Assembly: GCA_014650415.1 (NCBI GenBank)
Contig: BMUX01000019.1
Span: 62,001 to 126,000, forward strand
Length of the DNA: 64,000 nucleotides
Source: Streptomyces spiroverticillatus
GTDB lineage: Bacteria; Actinomycetota; Actinomycetes; Streptomycetales; Streptomycetaceae
Direction of reading: 5' to 3'
Shown here: piece after piece, positions 8,547-16,280 of the stretch
Position numbering within the stretch: position 1 is the first letter of the stretch
Layout of the letters: each line of letters starts with the position of its first letter
The notes under the pieces: model-generated
Seen by the model: the letters and a program-made list of their open reading frames with translations, nothing else
Told to the model about the DNA's origin: nothing
The model's database searches: none
Position numbers and translations under genes: made by a program

Positions 8547-8584
8547 TGCGCCGCCGTCGCGGAATCCACCGCGACGGCGGCGCA
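8547..8584. terminator. perfect hairpin downstream of ssgB
   Basis: A 16-bp perfect inverted repeat (8547-8562 / 8569-8584, arms TGCGCCGCCGTCGCGG and complement, loop AATCCA) lies about 90 bp after the ssgB stop. No T-tract follows. A likely rho-independent-type terminator of the U-less form frequent in Streptomyces. Confidence 0.6.
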
Positions 8585-8707
8585 GCCGTGCCCGCTTCCG
8601 CCAGGATCGCGCCAGGGGCGGGGCACTGTCCGTAGCGTTCTGGGCACGAGCGGCTAGAGTCGGCGAGCATCGGCGGGCAACGGCCCGCGCAGGCCAGGGA
8701 GCAAAGC

Positions 8708-9265
8708 GTGCTGATCCCCCACGACACCCGGCGAGCCCTCGACGTCGTCGTCGGCCTCGTGAACACCGCGCCGGAGAGCGAGCCCACGGACCGCCTCACG
8801 GACGTCGAGGCGCTGACCGATTTCGCGGTGCGTTACGACGTGAGCGACGTCGGCGAGCTGACCTGGGCCGACGTCCGTGCCGTACGAGAGGTACGGGCCC
8901 GCTTCGCGGACGTGTTCGGGGCGTCCGACCCGCGCACGGCGGCCGAGCTGATCAACCAGCTGATCGCGGCGGCCGGGACGACGCCCCGGCTGACCGACCA
9001 CGACGGCTACCACTGGCACGTGCACTACTTCGCGCCCGGCGCCTCGATGGCGGACCACCTGGCGGCGGACTGCGGGATGGCCCTGTCGTTCATCCTGGTG
9101 TCCGGGGAGCTGGAGCGGCTGCGGCGCTGCGAGGCGCCGGACTGCCGGCACGCGTTCGTGGACCTCTCGCGCAACCGCTCCCGGCGCTACTGCGACAGCC
9201 GGACCTGCGGGAACCGGCTGCACGTGGCGGCCTACCGGGCGCGGCGTAAGGAAGCCTCCGGCTGA
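8708..9265 (+). CDS. CGNR zinc-finger / ABATE-domain regulator
   Basis: A 185-aa protein with an N-terminal helical ABATE-like domain and a C-terminal CGNR zinc finger. The metal-binding pattern is CEAPDC...RRYCDSRTCGNRLHVAAYRARRK: four cysteines (CxxxxC, then CxxxxC) with the diagnostic CGNR and the basic tail expected to contact DNA. Family members are putative transcription factors. GTG start with GGGAG seven bases upstream; a -10-like TAGAGT lies at 8655-8660. It follows ssgB but is separated from it by a hairpin and 250 bp, so it is probably its own unit. Confidence 0.88.
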   Translation: MLIPHDTRRALDVVVGLVNTAPESEPTDRLTDVEALTDFAVRYDVSDVGELTWADVRAVREVRARFADVFGASDPRTAAELINQLIAAAGTTPRLTDHDGYHWHVHYFAPGASMADHLAADCGMALSFILVSGELERLRRCEAPDCRHAFVDLSRNRSRRYCDSRTCGNRLHVAAYRARRKEASG

Positions 9266-9313
9266 CGGCCGGGCGCGAAGGTCCCGGTCCGGGCCGTGTC
9301 AGTCCAGGCTGCG

Positions 9314-9472
9314 TCAGTCCAAAAACAGGTCATGGACCGCTCCCATCAGGAGCAGCGTGCCGATGAACGCGAGGAAGATCATCAGCGGCGGCTGGGAGAG
9401 CGCGAAGAGGCACCCGCGCGCTTCTTCGGCGGGCGCGGGTGCCGGGGTCTCGTCAGGGGAGGTCTGGAGCAT
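9314..9472 (-). CDS. small single-span membrane protein, 52 aa
   Basis: A 52-residue reading frame: an acidic Pro/Ala-rich N-terminus (MLQTSPDETPAPAPAEEARG), one hydrophobic segment (LMIFLAFIGTLLLMGAV), and the tail HDLFLD. The amino-acid composition is protein-like and not what an arbitrary high-GC frame gives. No strong ribosome site precedes the ATG, which lowers confidence. It lies in the gap between the convergent CGNR gene and the next membrane protein. Function unknown. Confidence 0.5.
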   Translation of the reverse strand: MLQTSPDETPAPAPAEEARGCLFALSQPPLMIFLAFIGTLLLMGAVHDLFLD

Positions 9473-9609
9473 CTCGGGCTGATGATGACGCAGCCCGGTG
9501 GTACGGGATGACCATCACGCCCACGAATGGCGGCAGTTCACCGGATTGGGCGGCTCCGGTGTGTTCGTTCGACCGGTCCGCGCGAAACCCGGTGAGGTTC
9601 TCGACCGGA

Positions 9610-10074
9610 TCAGATCCCGTGCTTCTTCAGGATCGCCTCGATGTCGGCGAAGTCGTCGTCGGGCTTCTTGCCCTTGGCCTGCGCGGGTGCCTGAGCCGGG
9701 GCAGCGGCCGGCGTGCCCGCGGGGCGTGCCGTGCCGAGCGAGGGGGCGGACGCCGCCGGGGCGACGGCCTCGCGCTGTGCCGCCTTCGCGGCCTTGCGCT
9801 CCTTGCGGGTGCCGCCGCTGCGGCGTTCCACGAAGCGGGTGGTGACGAAGAGCAGCCAGGCCAGGCCCAGTACGCCGAGGCCCGCCCAGACGACCGGCTT
9901 GAAGACGATGTCGGACAGCCAGCCGACCGCCCCGATCATCACCAGGCCGACCGGCACCAGCGAGTAGGCGGCCAGGCGGGTCGCGGTGAGGAAGCGCTTC
10001 CGGTACGCCGTGATCGCGGCAATGCCCAGGCCTGCGGCGGACACCGCGGAACAGACGGTCTCAACCAGCAGCAT
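9610..10074 (-). CDS. conserved membrane protein with long charged C-terminus, 154 aa
   Basis: Three hydrophobic segments occupy the first 85 residues (LLVETVCSAVSAAGLGIAAI, LAAYSLVPVGLVMIGAVGWL, VVWAGLGVLGLAWLLFVTTR). They are followed by a basic stretch (KERKAAKAAQR), a Pro/Ala linker, and an acidic-basic end (DDDFADIEAILKKHGI) that looks like a short conserved helix for protein contact. GGAGG lies four bases before the ATG. Streptomycete homologues are usually labelled hypothetical or, unconvincingly, cellulose synthase. It is divergent from the DsbA-like gene. No function assigned. Confidence 0.8.
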   Translation of the reverse strand: MLLVETVCSAVSAAGLGIAAITAYRKRFLTATRLAAYSLVPVGLVMIGAVGWLSDIVFKPVVWAGLGVLGLAWLLFVTTRFVERRSGGTRKERKAAKAAQREAVAPAASAPSLGTARPAGTPAAAPAQAPAQAKGKKPDDDFADIEAILKKHGI

Positions 10075-10230
10075 CGGTCCTCCAGCGGTGGAAAGTACGG
10101 TCCCTTCCATCCTGCACCGCCCCGCACGCGCGCGGCCATCCCCGGCCCCGGTCTCAGGGAGATCTCCGGGGTGCGGCTCCTCCCCAGGTCCCGGTTGGGG
10201 CCGCGCCCGTACGACTGGGAGACTGGCCCC

Positions 10231-10749
10231 ATGAGCAACCCCTCCCCCGTCTCCCCCGTCGTCCTGGACGTCTGGTGCGAGCTCCAGTGCCCCGACTGCC
10301 GCACCGCCCTCACCGACCTCGACGCCCTGCGGGCCCGCTATGGCGACCGCATCGACATCCGGCTGCGGCACTTCCCGCTGGAGAAGCACGCCCACGCCCA
10401 CGACGCCGCGCAGGCCGCCGAGGAGGCGTACCAGCAGGGCAAGGGCTGGGAGTACGTGACGGCGGTGCTGGCCCGCACCGAGGAGCTGGGCGAGCGCGGG
10501 AAGCCGGTGCTGATCGAGGTGGCGGGTGAACTCGGCCTGGACGCCGAGGAGTTCGACACCGCGCTGATCGACGGGCGGCACATGCTGATCGTGGACGCCG
10601 ACCAGGCCGAGGGCAAGGCGGTCAAGGTGACGGGCACGCCGACGTACGAGATCGGCGGGCAGCTCCTCGACGGCAGCAAGGACCAGTCGGGGCTGCGGGA
10701 GCGCATCGAGGAGATCGCGGACAAGCTGCTGGCCGAGCAGCAGGGCTGA
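10231..10749 (+). CDS. DsbA-family thioredoxin-fold protein
   Basis: A 172-aa DsbA/FrnE-like protein. The redox motif is Cys20-Pro-Asp-Cys23 in WCELQCPDC, followed by a helical insertion (HAHAHDAAQAAEEAYQQGKGWEY) and the cis-proline loop VTGTPTYEIGG. There is no signal peptide, so it probably acts in the cytoplasm, as FrnE-type oxidoreductases do. Start MSNPSPVSPV has GGGAG about eleven bases upstream. Its stop is six bases from the stop of the convergent acetyltransferase gene, with no room for a terminator between them. Confidence 0.87.
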   Translation: MSNPSPVSPVVLDVWCELQCPDCRTALTDLDALRARYGDRIDIRLRHFPLEKHAHAHDAAQAAEEAYQQGKGWEYVTAVLARTEELGERGKPVLIEVAGELGLDAEEFDTALIDGRHMLIVDADQAEGKAVKVTGTPTYEIGGQLLDGSKDQSGLRERIEEIADKLLAEQQG

Positions 10750-10755
10750 GACGTA

Positions 10756-11595
10756 CTAGAGCAGCTGCTTGAAGCTGTTCACGGTGGTCGTGCGGTAGCC
10801 GAGGGACTCGTACAGGCGCAGGGCCGGGGTGTTCCCGGCGAAGACGTGCAGGCCGATGCGGCGCTCGCCGGCCTGGAGGGCGATCCGCTCGGCCACCGTC
10901 ATGAGGGCCCGCCCGTAGCCGCGGCCGCGCTGGTCCTCGTCGACCTCGACGGAGTACACGAAGGCACTGTGCTCGCCCTCCTCGGACGTGTGCCGGCCGA
11001 GCCACAGCAGGCCGACCGGCTCGCCCTCGCGCACCAGGCGGCTGATCCAGGTGTGCGGGGTGGCCAGGCCCTCGGGGAGGAAGCGGCGTTCGCTCGACTC
11101 CGCCTTGGCGCGGGCCTGGGCGGGGGTGAGGCCCCGGTCGATCCAGTTCTGCGCGAAGTTCGCGGTGTCCTGGGCGCGCCAGGCGTCGTACTCCTCCTGC
11201 GTCACGGGCCGGAAGGTCACCTCGGCGGGCAGCGGCGGGGGCTCGGCGGGGAGGTCCTTGAGCATGTTGCGGCTGCGCTCGACGTAGCCGAGTGCGGTCG
11301 TCATGCGCAGGGCCGGTTCGGCGTCCGCGGGTACGGAGACCTCGATCTGGTCGCAGCCCCAGCCGCGCAGGACCTCCTCGGCGGCCAGCGCCGCGACCGT
11401 GCCGCGGCCCCGGCGGCGGTCCGGCTCCTCGATGTGCAGCGAGGCGATCCGGCCGACCTTGGTGCCGAACTCGGGCACGGTCTCGATGCGGGCGGTGCCG
11501 ACGGGGCGGCTGTTGACGCACACTTCGTAGGGGCGCGTGCGCGCGCCGTCGGCGCTGGTCGAAAGCGGCCCGGTCGGCCGTAGGGTCGTCGTCAT
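10756..11595 (-). CDS. tandem GNAT-domain acetyltransferase, 279 aa
   Basis: Two GNAT-like halves. The second half is canonical, with acetyl-CoA-binding motif A EVDEDQRGRGYGRALMTVAERIAL (seen as VDEDQRGRGYGRALM) and motif B NTPALRLYESLGY. The first half keeps RRRGRGTVAALAAEEVL and ALGYVERSRNML, so it may be a second, possibly degenerate, fold. Mycothiol synthase MshD has the same two-domain design, but this sequence is not clearly MshD. The start MTTTLRP is preferred; an in-frame ATG pair 39 bases upstream is possible. It is the third gene of a pabB-pabC-GNAT string, 42 bp after pabC. Substrate unknown. Confidence 0.82.
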   Translation of the reverse strand: MTTTLRPTGPLSTSADGARTRPYEVCVNSRPVGTARIETVPEFGTKVGRIASLHIEEPDRRRGRGTVAALAAEEVLRGWGCDQIEVSVPADAEPALRMTTALGYVERSRNMLKDLPAEPPPLPAEVTFRPVTQEEYDAWRAQDTANFAQNWIDRGLTPAQARAKAESSERRFLPEGLATPHTWISRLVREGEPVGLLWLGRHTSEEGEHSAFVYSVEVDEDQRGRGYGRALMTVAERIALQAGERRIGLHVFAGNTPALRLYESLGYRTTTVNSFKQLL

Positions 11596-11637
11596 CACGG
11601 GAGTTGTACCCCTGCGGGGACCGCCCGTCATCACGTT

Positions 11638-12459
11638 TTACGGTTCGAGATTGTCCTGCGCGCGCTCCTCGAAGACCCGCATCGCCTTGGCGGTCACCGG
11701 TCCGGGAGCCCCGGGCAGGTCGCGTCCGTCGACGCGGTGGACGGCCTGCACGTCGCGCAGGGTGGAGGTCAGGAAGATCTCGTCGGCCCGCTCCAGCACG
11801 TCGAAGGGCAGGTCGGCCTCCTGGGCGCCGGTCCACTCGACGGCGAGCGCGCGGGTGATGCCGGCCAGGCAGCCGGAGGCGACGGGCGGGGTGAGGAGCT
11901 GTCCGTCGAGGACGACGAAGACGTTCGACCCCGTTCCCTCGCAGAGCTGCCCGACGGTGTTCGCGAAGAGTGCCTCCGACGCCCCGTTCTCACGCGCCCT
12001 GGCGAGGGCGACGACGTTCTCCGCGTACGAGGTGGTCTTGAGCCCGGCCAGCGCGCTGCGCTCGTTGCGCGTCCAGGGGACGGTGATCACGGCGGTGGAG
12101 TCGGGGCGGCGCGTCGACTCGCCGAGCGCGACGACCAGTGTGGCGGGGGCGTCGCCCCGGTCGGAGCCGAGCGGCGAGAGGCCGCCGGTGTACGTGACGC
12201 GGAGCCGGCCCAGCGGCATCGGGTTGGCGGCCAGGACGGCGGCGCAGGCCCGGCGGACCTCGTCGTGGTCGGGGTCGGGCAGGCCGAGGCCCCGGGCGGA
12301 GGCGGTGAGCCGGTCCAGGTGGCGGGTGAGGGCGAAGGCCTGCCCGTCGGTCGCCTTCATGGTCTCGAAGACGCCGTCGCCCACGGTGATCCCGTGGTCC
12401 AGGACGGAAACGCGGGCCGAGTCGGCGTCGACCAGTCCCCCATTGACCCAAATCTGCAT
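11638..12459 (-). CDS. pabC: aminodeoxychorismate lyase-like class IV aminotransferase
   Basis: A 273-aa PLP enzyme of fold type IV. The PLP lysine is Lys141 in GLKTTSYAENV. Other family marks are NGGLVDADSARVSVLDHGITVGDGVFET at the N-terminus and CEGTGSNVFVV for cofactor phosphate binding. Members are 4-amino-4-deoxychorismate lyases, branched-chain or D-amino-acid aminotransferases; immediate linkage to a chorismate-binding PabB-like gene favours the lyase that makes p-aminobenzoate for folate. GAAGG is eight bases before the ATG. It starts 56 bp after pabB, in the same direction. Confidence 0.85.
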   Translation of the reverse strand: MQIWVNGGLVDADSARVSVLDHGITVGDGVFETMKATDGQAFALTRHLDRLTASARGLGLPDPDHDEVRRACAAVLAANPMPLGRLRVTYTGGLSPLGSDRGDAPATLVVALGESTRRPDSTAVITVPWTRNERSALAGLKTTSYAENVVALARARENGASEALFANTVGQLCEGTGSNVFVVLDGQLLTPPVASGCLAGITRALAVEWTGAQEADLPFDVLERADEIFLTSTLRDVQAVHRVDGRDLPGAPGPVTAKAMRVFEERAQDNLEP

Positions 12460-12515
12460 GACGCGGCCTTCTCTCTCACTGTTCTTCGTCCACGCGCTGT
12501 GCGTCGTGCTGCTGT

Positions 12516-13565
12516 TCATGCCGTACGCGCGGTGACCTCGTAGGCACCCGACGCTACCGCGAGCAGCCGGGACGCCTTCAGCTCGGTCTCGGCCCACTCG
12601 CGCTCGGGGTCGGAGCCCCAGGTGATGCCCGCTCCGGTACCGAAGCGCAGCTGCGGTCCGCCGGGGGCGGTGCGGTCGATCCAGAACGAACGGATGCCGA
12701 CGGCCAGCTCGCCGGTCCTGCGGTCGGCGTCGACCCAGCCGATGCCGCCGCAGTAGGGGCCGCGCGGCGAGGTCTCCAGCGCGCGGATGATCTCCAGGGC
12801 GCTGGCCTTGGGGGCGCCGGTGACGGAGCCGGGCGGGAAGGTGGCGCGCAGCAGGCCGCCCCAGCCCTCGTGGGGGCTCAGCTCGGCCCGTACGGTCGAG
12901 ACGAGGTGGACGAGCCCGGGGTGCGGTTCGACCTCGCAGAGCTGCGGGACGGTGACGGAGCCGGTGACGGCGACGCGGCCCAGGTCGTTGCGGACCAGGT
13001 CGACGATCATCACGTTCTCGGCGTGGTCCTTCTCCAGGAGGTCCGCCGCGGTCCGTCCGGTGCCCTTGATGGGCCCCGACTCCACCGTGCGGCCGTCGCG
13101 GCGCAGGTAGAGCTCGGGGGACGCGGTGGCGATCTCCACGCCGTGCGCGGGCAGGCGGATCGTTCCTGCGTACGGAGCGGGGTTGCCCCGCGCGAGGAGC
13201 GCGGTGAGGGCGTCGACGTCCGCCCCGGGCTCCACGGGTGCGCTCAGCACGCGGCAGAGGTTGGCCTGGTAGACCTCCCCCTTCGCGATGTGCTCCCGGA
13301 TGCGGCGCACGCCCGCGGTGTAGGCGGCGCGGTCCAGGGAGGACGTCCAGTCGGTGGCGGCGGGGCCGCGCCAGGCGCCGGGGACGGGGGCGGGCACCGG
13401 CTGCTTGCGGACGTCGCCGAAGCGGGCGCAGACGAGACGGCCTTCGAAGTCGGCCGCGACGGCCCAGAAGCCGGTGGAGTCGAGGGCCGCTGGATCGCTG
13501 GTCACATCGCGCAGATCGGAGGCGACGAGGCCGCCGAAGCGGGCCAGGGAGGGGAGGTCGGACAC
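12516..13565 (-). CDS. pabB: chorismate-binding enzyme, aminodeoxychorismate synthase component I-like
   Basis: A 349-aa protein with the chorismate-utilising (TrpE/PabB) catalytic domain. Visible are IAKGEVYQANLCR, the PIKGTGRT motif of ADC synthases, DHAENVMIVDLVRNDLGRV, TFPPGSVTGAPKASALEII and FGTGAGITWGSDPEREWAET. It should aminate chorismate using ammonia from a PabA amidotransferase, which is not in this window. At 349 residues it lacks the longer N-terminal tryptophan-binding half of TrpE, supporting PabB. The GTG start has no Shine-Dalgarno; TAGACT ends seven bases upstream, which suggests a leaderless transcript. Confidence 0.88.
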   Translation of the reverse strand: MSDLPSLARFGGLVASDLRDVTSDPAALDSTGFWAVAADFEGRLVCARFGDVRKQPVPAPVPGAWRGPAATDWTSSLDRAAYTAGVRRIREHIAKGEVYQANLCRVLSAPVEPGADVDALTALLARGNPAPYAGTIRLPAHGVEIATASPELYLRRDGRTVESGPIKGTGRTAADLLEKDHAENVMIVDLVRNDLGRVAVTGSVTVPQLCEVEPHPGLVHLVSTVRAELSPHEGWGGLLRATFPPGSVTGAPKASALEIIRALETSPRGPYCGGIGWVDADRRTGELAVGIRSFWIDRTAPGGPQLRFGTGAGITWGSDPEREWAETELKASRLLAVASGAYEVTARTA

Positions 13566-13640
13566 GCCGTCGAGTCTAGGGCGGGGGTGCCTGCCCCTCT
13601 CCTCGGCGAGGACCCCGCAGCACGCTGCACAAACGCGTTT

Positions 13641-13668
13641 TTGTGCTGGCCCAGGAATCCGCTAGAGT
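13641..13668 (+). promoter_or_regulatory. housekeeping promoter of the tRNA cluster
   Basis: TTGTGC (-35) and TAGAGT (-10) are separated by 16 bp, close to the HrdB consensus. The predicted start near 13675 is about 35 bp before tRNA-Gly. No other gene lies between. Confidence 0.7.
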
Positions 13669-13710
13669 TCAACACGTCGCCGGGACACGCAAGTGAAACG
13701 GAACAGACAA

Positions 13711-13783
<73 letters not shown>

Positions 13784-13825
13784 CTATAGTGGGGGAATCA
13801 TCCCGATACCCTTACTAGCACTCCT

Positions 13826-13899
13826 GGTGGAGTGGCCGAGAGGCGAGGCAACGGCCTGCAAAGCCGTCTACACGGGTTCAAATCCCGTCTCCACCTCCA
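13826..13899 (+). tRNA. tRNA-Cys (anticodon GCA)
   Basis: Acceptor stem GGTGGAG/CTCCACC, anticodon arm ACGGC-CTGCAAA-GCCGT with anticodon GCA, and T arm GGGTTCAAATCCC. Unlike its neighbours, the 3' CCA is encoded (13897-13899). Confidence 0.96.
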
Positions 13900-13900
13900 A

Positions 13901-13972
13901 GCGCGATTAGCTCAGCGGGAGAGCGCTTCCCTGACACGGAAGAGGTCACTGGTTCAATCCCAGTATCGCGCA
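13901..13972 (+). tRNA. tRNA-Val (anticodon GAC), copy 1 of 3
   Basis: Acceptor stem GCGCGAT/ATCGCGC; anticodon arm CTTCC-CTGACAC-GGAAG gives GAC; T arm TGGTTCAATCCCA. CCA not encoded. It begins one base after the tRNA-Cys CCA, so processing must cut a nearly spacer-less precursor. Confidence 0.97.
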
Positions 13973-14013
13973 CGCAGAACAACTGAACAGATACGGTCCG
14001 CATGGATCGTCCC

Positions 14014-14085
14014 GCGCGATTAGCTCAGCGGGAGAGCGCTTCCCTGACACGGAAGAGGTCACTGGTTCAATCCCAGTATCGCGCA
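14014..14085 (+). tRNA. tRNA-Val (anticodon GAC), copy 2 of 3
   Basis: Same 72 nt as the copy at 13901. The spacer before it (41 nt) differs from the spacer before copy 3, though both end in CGTCCC. Confidence 0.97.
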
Positions 14086-14124
14086 CGCAGTACCACGCAA
14101 GATCCGGTTCGCAAGGACCGTCCC

Positions 14125-14196
14125 GCGCGATTAGCTCAGCGGGAGAGCGCTTCCCTGACACGGAAGAGGTCACTGGTTCAATCCCAGTATCGCGCA
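14125..14196 (+). tRNA. tRNA-Val (anticodon GAC), copy 3 of 3
   Basis: Same 72 nt as the two preceding copies. It is the last tRNA of the unit, followed within ten bases by a strong terminator hairpin. Confidence 0.97.
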
Positions 14197-14204
14197 CAGC
14201 AGTT

Positions 14205-14238
14205 GAAGCCCCCGGCCGGTTATCGGTCGGGGGCTTCT
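14205..14238. terminator. terminator of the tRNA cluster
   Basis: A GC-rich stem (GAAGCCCCCGGCCGG paired with CCGGTCGGGGGCTTC, about 14 bp with one mismatch, loop TTAT) directly follows the last tRNA and is trailed by TTCGTGTTT. Its position before the stop of the converging small gene means it may act in both directions. Confidence 0.85.
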
Positions 14239-14262
14239 TCGTGTTTCTCCTGGTCGGCGGGG

Positions 14263-14385
14263 TCAGCCGGTGAAGAGCTGGGTGGCCTTGCGGATGAGTT
14301 CGTAACTGCCGTAGGCGAAGGGCAGCAGGACCCAGAGCCAGACGGCGACGGCGAGTGCGCGGGGGCTACTGCTGCGGGGCGGCAT
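14263..14385 (-). CDS. MFS transporter small subunit-like protein, 40 aa
   Basis: A 40-residue peptide beginning MPPRSSSPRALAV with a single hydrophobic helix (ALAVAVWLWVLLPFAYGSYEL split at 20) and a short basic/polar tail RKATQLFTG. Its ATG lies inside the 3' end of the OFA transporter gene, with a 20-bp overlap, so the two are surely translated together. Short companion peptides next to streptomycete oxalate/formate-type transporters are annotated by some pipelines as a transporter small subunit. A role in stabilising or modulating the transporter is inference. Confidence 0.72.
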   Translation of the reverse strand: MPPRSSSPRALAVAVWLWVLLPFAYGSYELIRKATQLFTG

Positions 14386-15745
14386 GGGCGGTGTTCCCTT
14401 CGGGGGCGGTCGGGCGGGGCTCGTGGAAGCGGGGGTTCACCGGGCGGACGAGTTCGTTGGCGACGAAGCCGACGAGGAGCAGGCCGATCATGACGTACAT
14501 GGAGGTCGTGTAGAGGCTGGGGCCGCTGTGGCCGGCCTGTTCCTGGGCGTCGGCGACCCGGTTGACGATGAGGGGGCCGAGGACGCCCGCGGTGGACCAG
14601 GCGGTGAGCAGGCGGCCGTGGATGGCGCCGACCTGGTAGGTGCCGAAGAGGTCCTTGAGGTAGGCGGGGATGGTGGCGAAGCCGCCGCCGTAGAAGGACA
14701 GGATCACCAGGGCGCAGATGATGAAGAGGGGTTTCGAGTCGTTGCCGAAGTGGGCGAGGGCGAGATAGGTGAGGGCGCCGACGCCGAGGTAGATGCGGTA
14801 CATGGACTTGCGGCCGATGAGGTCGGAGGTGGAGGCCCAGAGGATGCGGCCGGTCATGTTCGCGAGGGAGAGCAGGGCGACGAATCCGGCGGCGGCGGAG
14901 ACCGAGACGGGGGCCGGGGTGTCCGCGAAGTAGTCCTTGATCATCGGGGCGGCTTTTTCGAGGATGCCGATGCCGGCGGTGACGTTGAGGCACAGGACCA
15001 CCCACAGGCACCAGAACTGCGGGGTGCGCAGGGCGTTGCGGGCGGAGACGTCGGCGGTGGTGATCAGGGCGCGGGTCCTGGTGGGGTCGGGCTGCCAGCC
15101 GTCCGGCTTCCAGTCCGGGGGCGGTACGCGGACGAGGAGGACGCCCAGCGACATGAAGACGGCGTACGCGAGGCCCATGACCAGGAAGGTCAGCGCGATG
15201 CCGCTGTCGCCGTCGGGTTTGTCGCCGCCGAAGGACGCCAGCATCTGGGAGGACCAGGGCGAGGCGATGAGGGCTCCCCCGCCGAAGCCCATGATGGCGA
15301 TGCCGGTGGCCATGCCGGGCCTGTCCGGGAACCACTTCATGAGGGTGGAGACCGGGGAGATGTAGCCGATGCCCAGGCCGATGCCGCCGACGAAGCCGTA
15401 GCCGAGGACGATCAGCCAGAACTGGTGGGTGGCGGCGCCGAGGGCGGAGATCAGGAAGCCGGAGGAGAAGCAGACGAGGGAGACGAACATGGCCCAGCGG
15501 GGTCCGTTGCGCTCGACGAGGGTGCCGCCGAACGCGGCGGACAGGCCGAGCATGACGATGCCGAGCTGGAAGGGGAGGGCGCTGGCGGTGCCGGAGAGGC
15601 CGAGGGAGGTTTCGAGCGGGGGCTTGAAGACGCTCCAGGCGTACGCCTGCCCGATGGAGAGGTGCACGGCGAGCGCGGCGGGCGGGACGAGCCAGCGGCT
15701 CCAGCCGGGTGGGGCGACGGTCCGGGACCTGTCGAGGAAGGTCAT
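14366..15745 (-). CDS. OFA-family major facilitator (oxalate:formate antiporter-like)
   Basis: A 459-aa, 12-helix MFS protein of the OFA group. Typical sequence includes LSIGQAYAWSVFKPPLE in helix 1, GGIGLGIGYISPVSTLMKWFPDRPGMATGIAIMGFGGGA in helices 4-5 (read in pieces), and FGTYQVGAIHGRLLTAWSTAGVLGP near the C-terminus. Members exchange or import monocarboxylates such as oxalate, formate, lactate or pyruvate; the substrate cannot be fixed from sequence. The start MTFLDRSRT is chosen because TAGTGT, a -10-like hexamer, ends eight bases upstream and no Shine-Dalgarno is present; an upstream GTG at 15757 is the alternative. Confidence 0.88.
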   Translation of the reverse strand: MTFLDRSRTVAPPGWSRWLVPPAALAVHLSIGQAYAWSVFKPPLETSLGLSGTASALPFQLGIVMLGLSAAFGGTLVERNGPRWAMFVSLVCFSSGFLISALGAATHQFWLIVLGYGFVGGIGLGIGYISPVSTLMKWFPDRPGMATGIAIMGFGGGALIASPWSSQMLASFGGDKPDGDSGIALTFLVMGLAYAVFMSLGVLLVRVPPPDWKPDGWQPDPTRTRALITTADVSARNALRTPQFWCLWVVLCLNVTAGIGILEKAAPMIKDYFADTPAPVSVSAAAGFVALLSLANMTGRILWASTSDLIGRKSMYRIYLGVGALTYLALAHFGNDSKPLFIICALVILSFYGGGFATIPAYLKDLFGTYQVGAIHGRLLTAWSTAGVLGPLIVNRVADAQEQAGHSGPSLYTTSMYVMIGLLLVGFVANELVRPVNPRFHEPRPTAPEGNTAHAAPQQ

Positions 15746-15874
15746 GGGGCCGAACACTAGGTTCCGGACGGGGGGTTGGGCCAGGTGACGGGCCGGGGGT
15801 GTGCCGGTGCGGGGAGGGCGGGAGTGCCGGGCGACCGGGGCCGGGGACGAGCCCCGGTCGGCGGTGCGGCCGGT

Positions 15875-16177
15875 TCAGGAGGAGAAGAGCATGCGGCCGA
15901 AGCCCTTCTGGCGGTGGTGGCCGTGGTGGCCTCCGTAGTGGGCGCCGTGGCCGCCGTGCTGCGGGGCGCCCCAGGCCGGGGCGGGGGCGGCCGGGTAGGC
16001 CTGCGGGGGCGGGCCGGCCGGCGGCGGGGCCTGCTGGTTCCACTGGGCTTCGAGGCGGGTCAGGGACTCCAGCTCGCCGTAGTCCAGGAAGATGCCGCGG
16101 CAGTTGCTGCACTGCTCGATCTGGACGCCGTTGCGGTTGTAGGTGTGCATGGGGGCGTGGCACTTGGGACAGTGCAT
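15875..16177 (-). CDS. TFIIB-type zinc-ribbon protein with His/Gly/Pro-rich tail
   Basis: A 100-aa protein. Residues 1-45 form a zinc ribbon of the zf-TFIIB type (MHCPKCHAPMHTYNRNGVQIEQCSNCRGIFLDYGELESL): two CxxC pairs followed by the usual WLDxGEL-like FLDYGEL. The second half is a Pro/Ala linker and a His/Gly-rich run (GGHGAHYGGHHGHHRQKG) that could bind metal or be disordered. GAGGAG lies nine bases before the ATG. Such proteins are widespread; function is unknown. It is divergent to nothing and sits alone between a transporter and a phosphotransferase. Confidence 0.88.
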   Translation of the reverse strand: MHCPKCHAPMHTYNRNGVQIEQCSNCRGIFLDYGELESLTRLEAQWNQQAPPPAGPPPQAYPAAPAPAWGAPQHGGHGAHYGGHHGHHRQKGFGRMLFSS

Positions 16178-16280
16178 GGCGTTCGCTCCTCGATGGGTCG
16201 CGGCTCGATGGGTCTCGGCTCGGTGGTCCTCTGCGGGCGGTGCGTCGCCGGGATGCATGCCCGGTGGGCCGGGATTCACC

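Noticed and set aside
13901..14196. Regular 111-113 bp repeats that could look like a CRISPR or satellite
   Set aside because: The repeated units are three tRNA-Val(GAC) genes with full cloverleaf structure.
13946..14197. Open frames across the tRNA cluster (RDTGIEPVTSSVSGKRS type)
   Set aside because: These are translations of tRNA genes on the wrong strand, a well-known annotation artefact.
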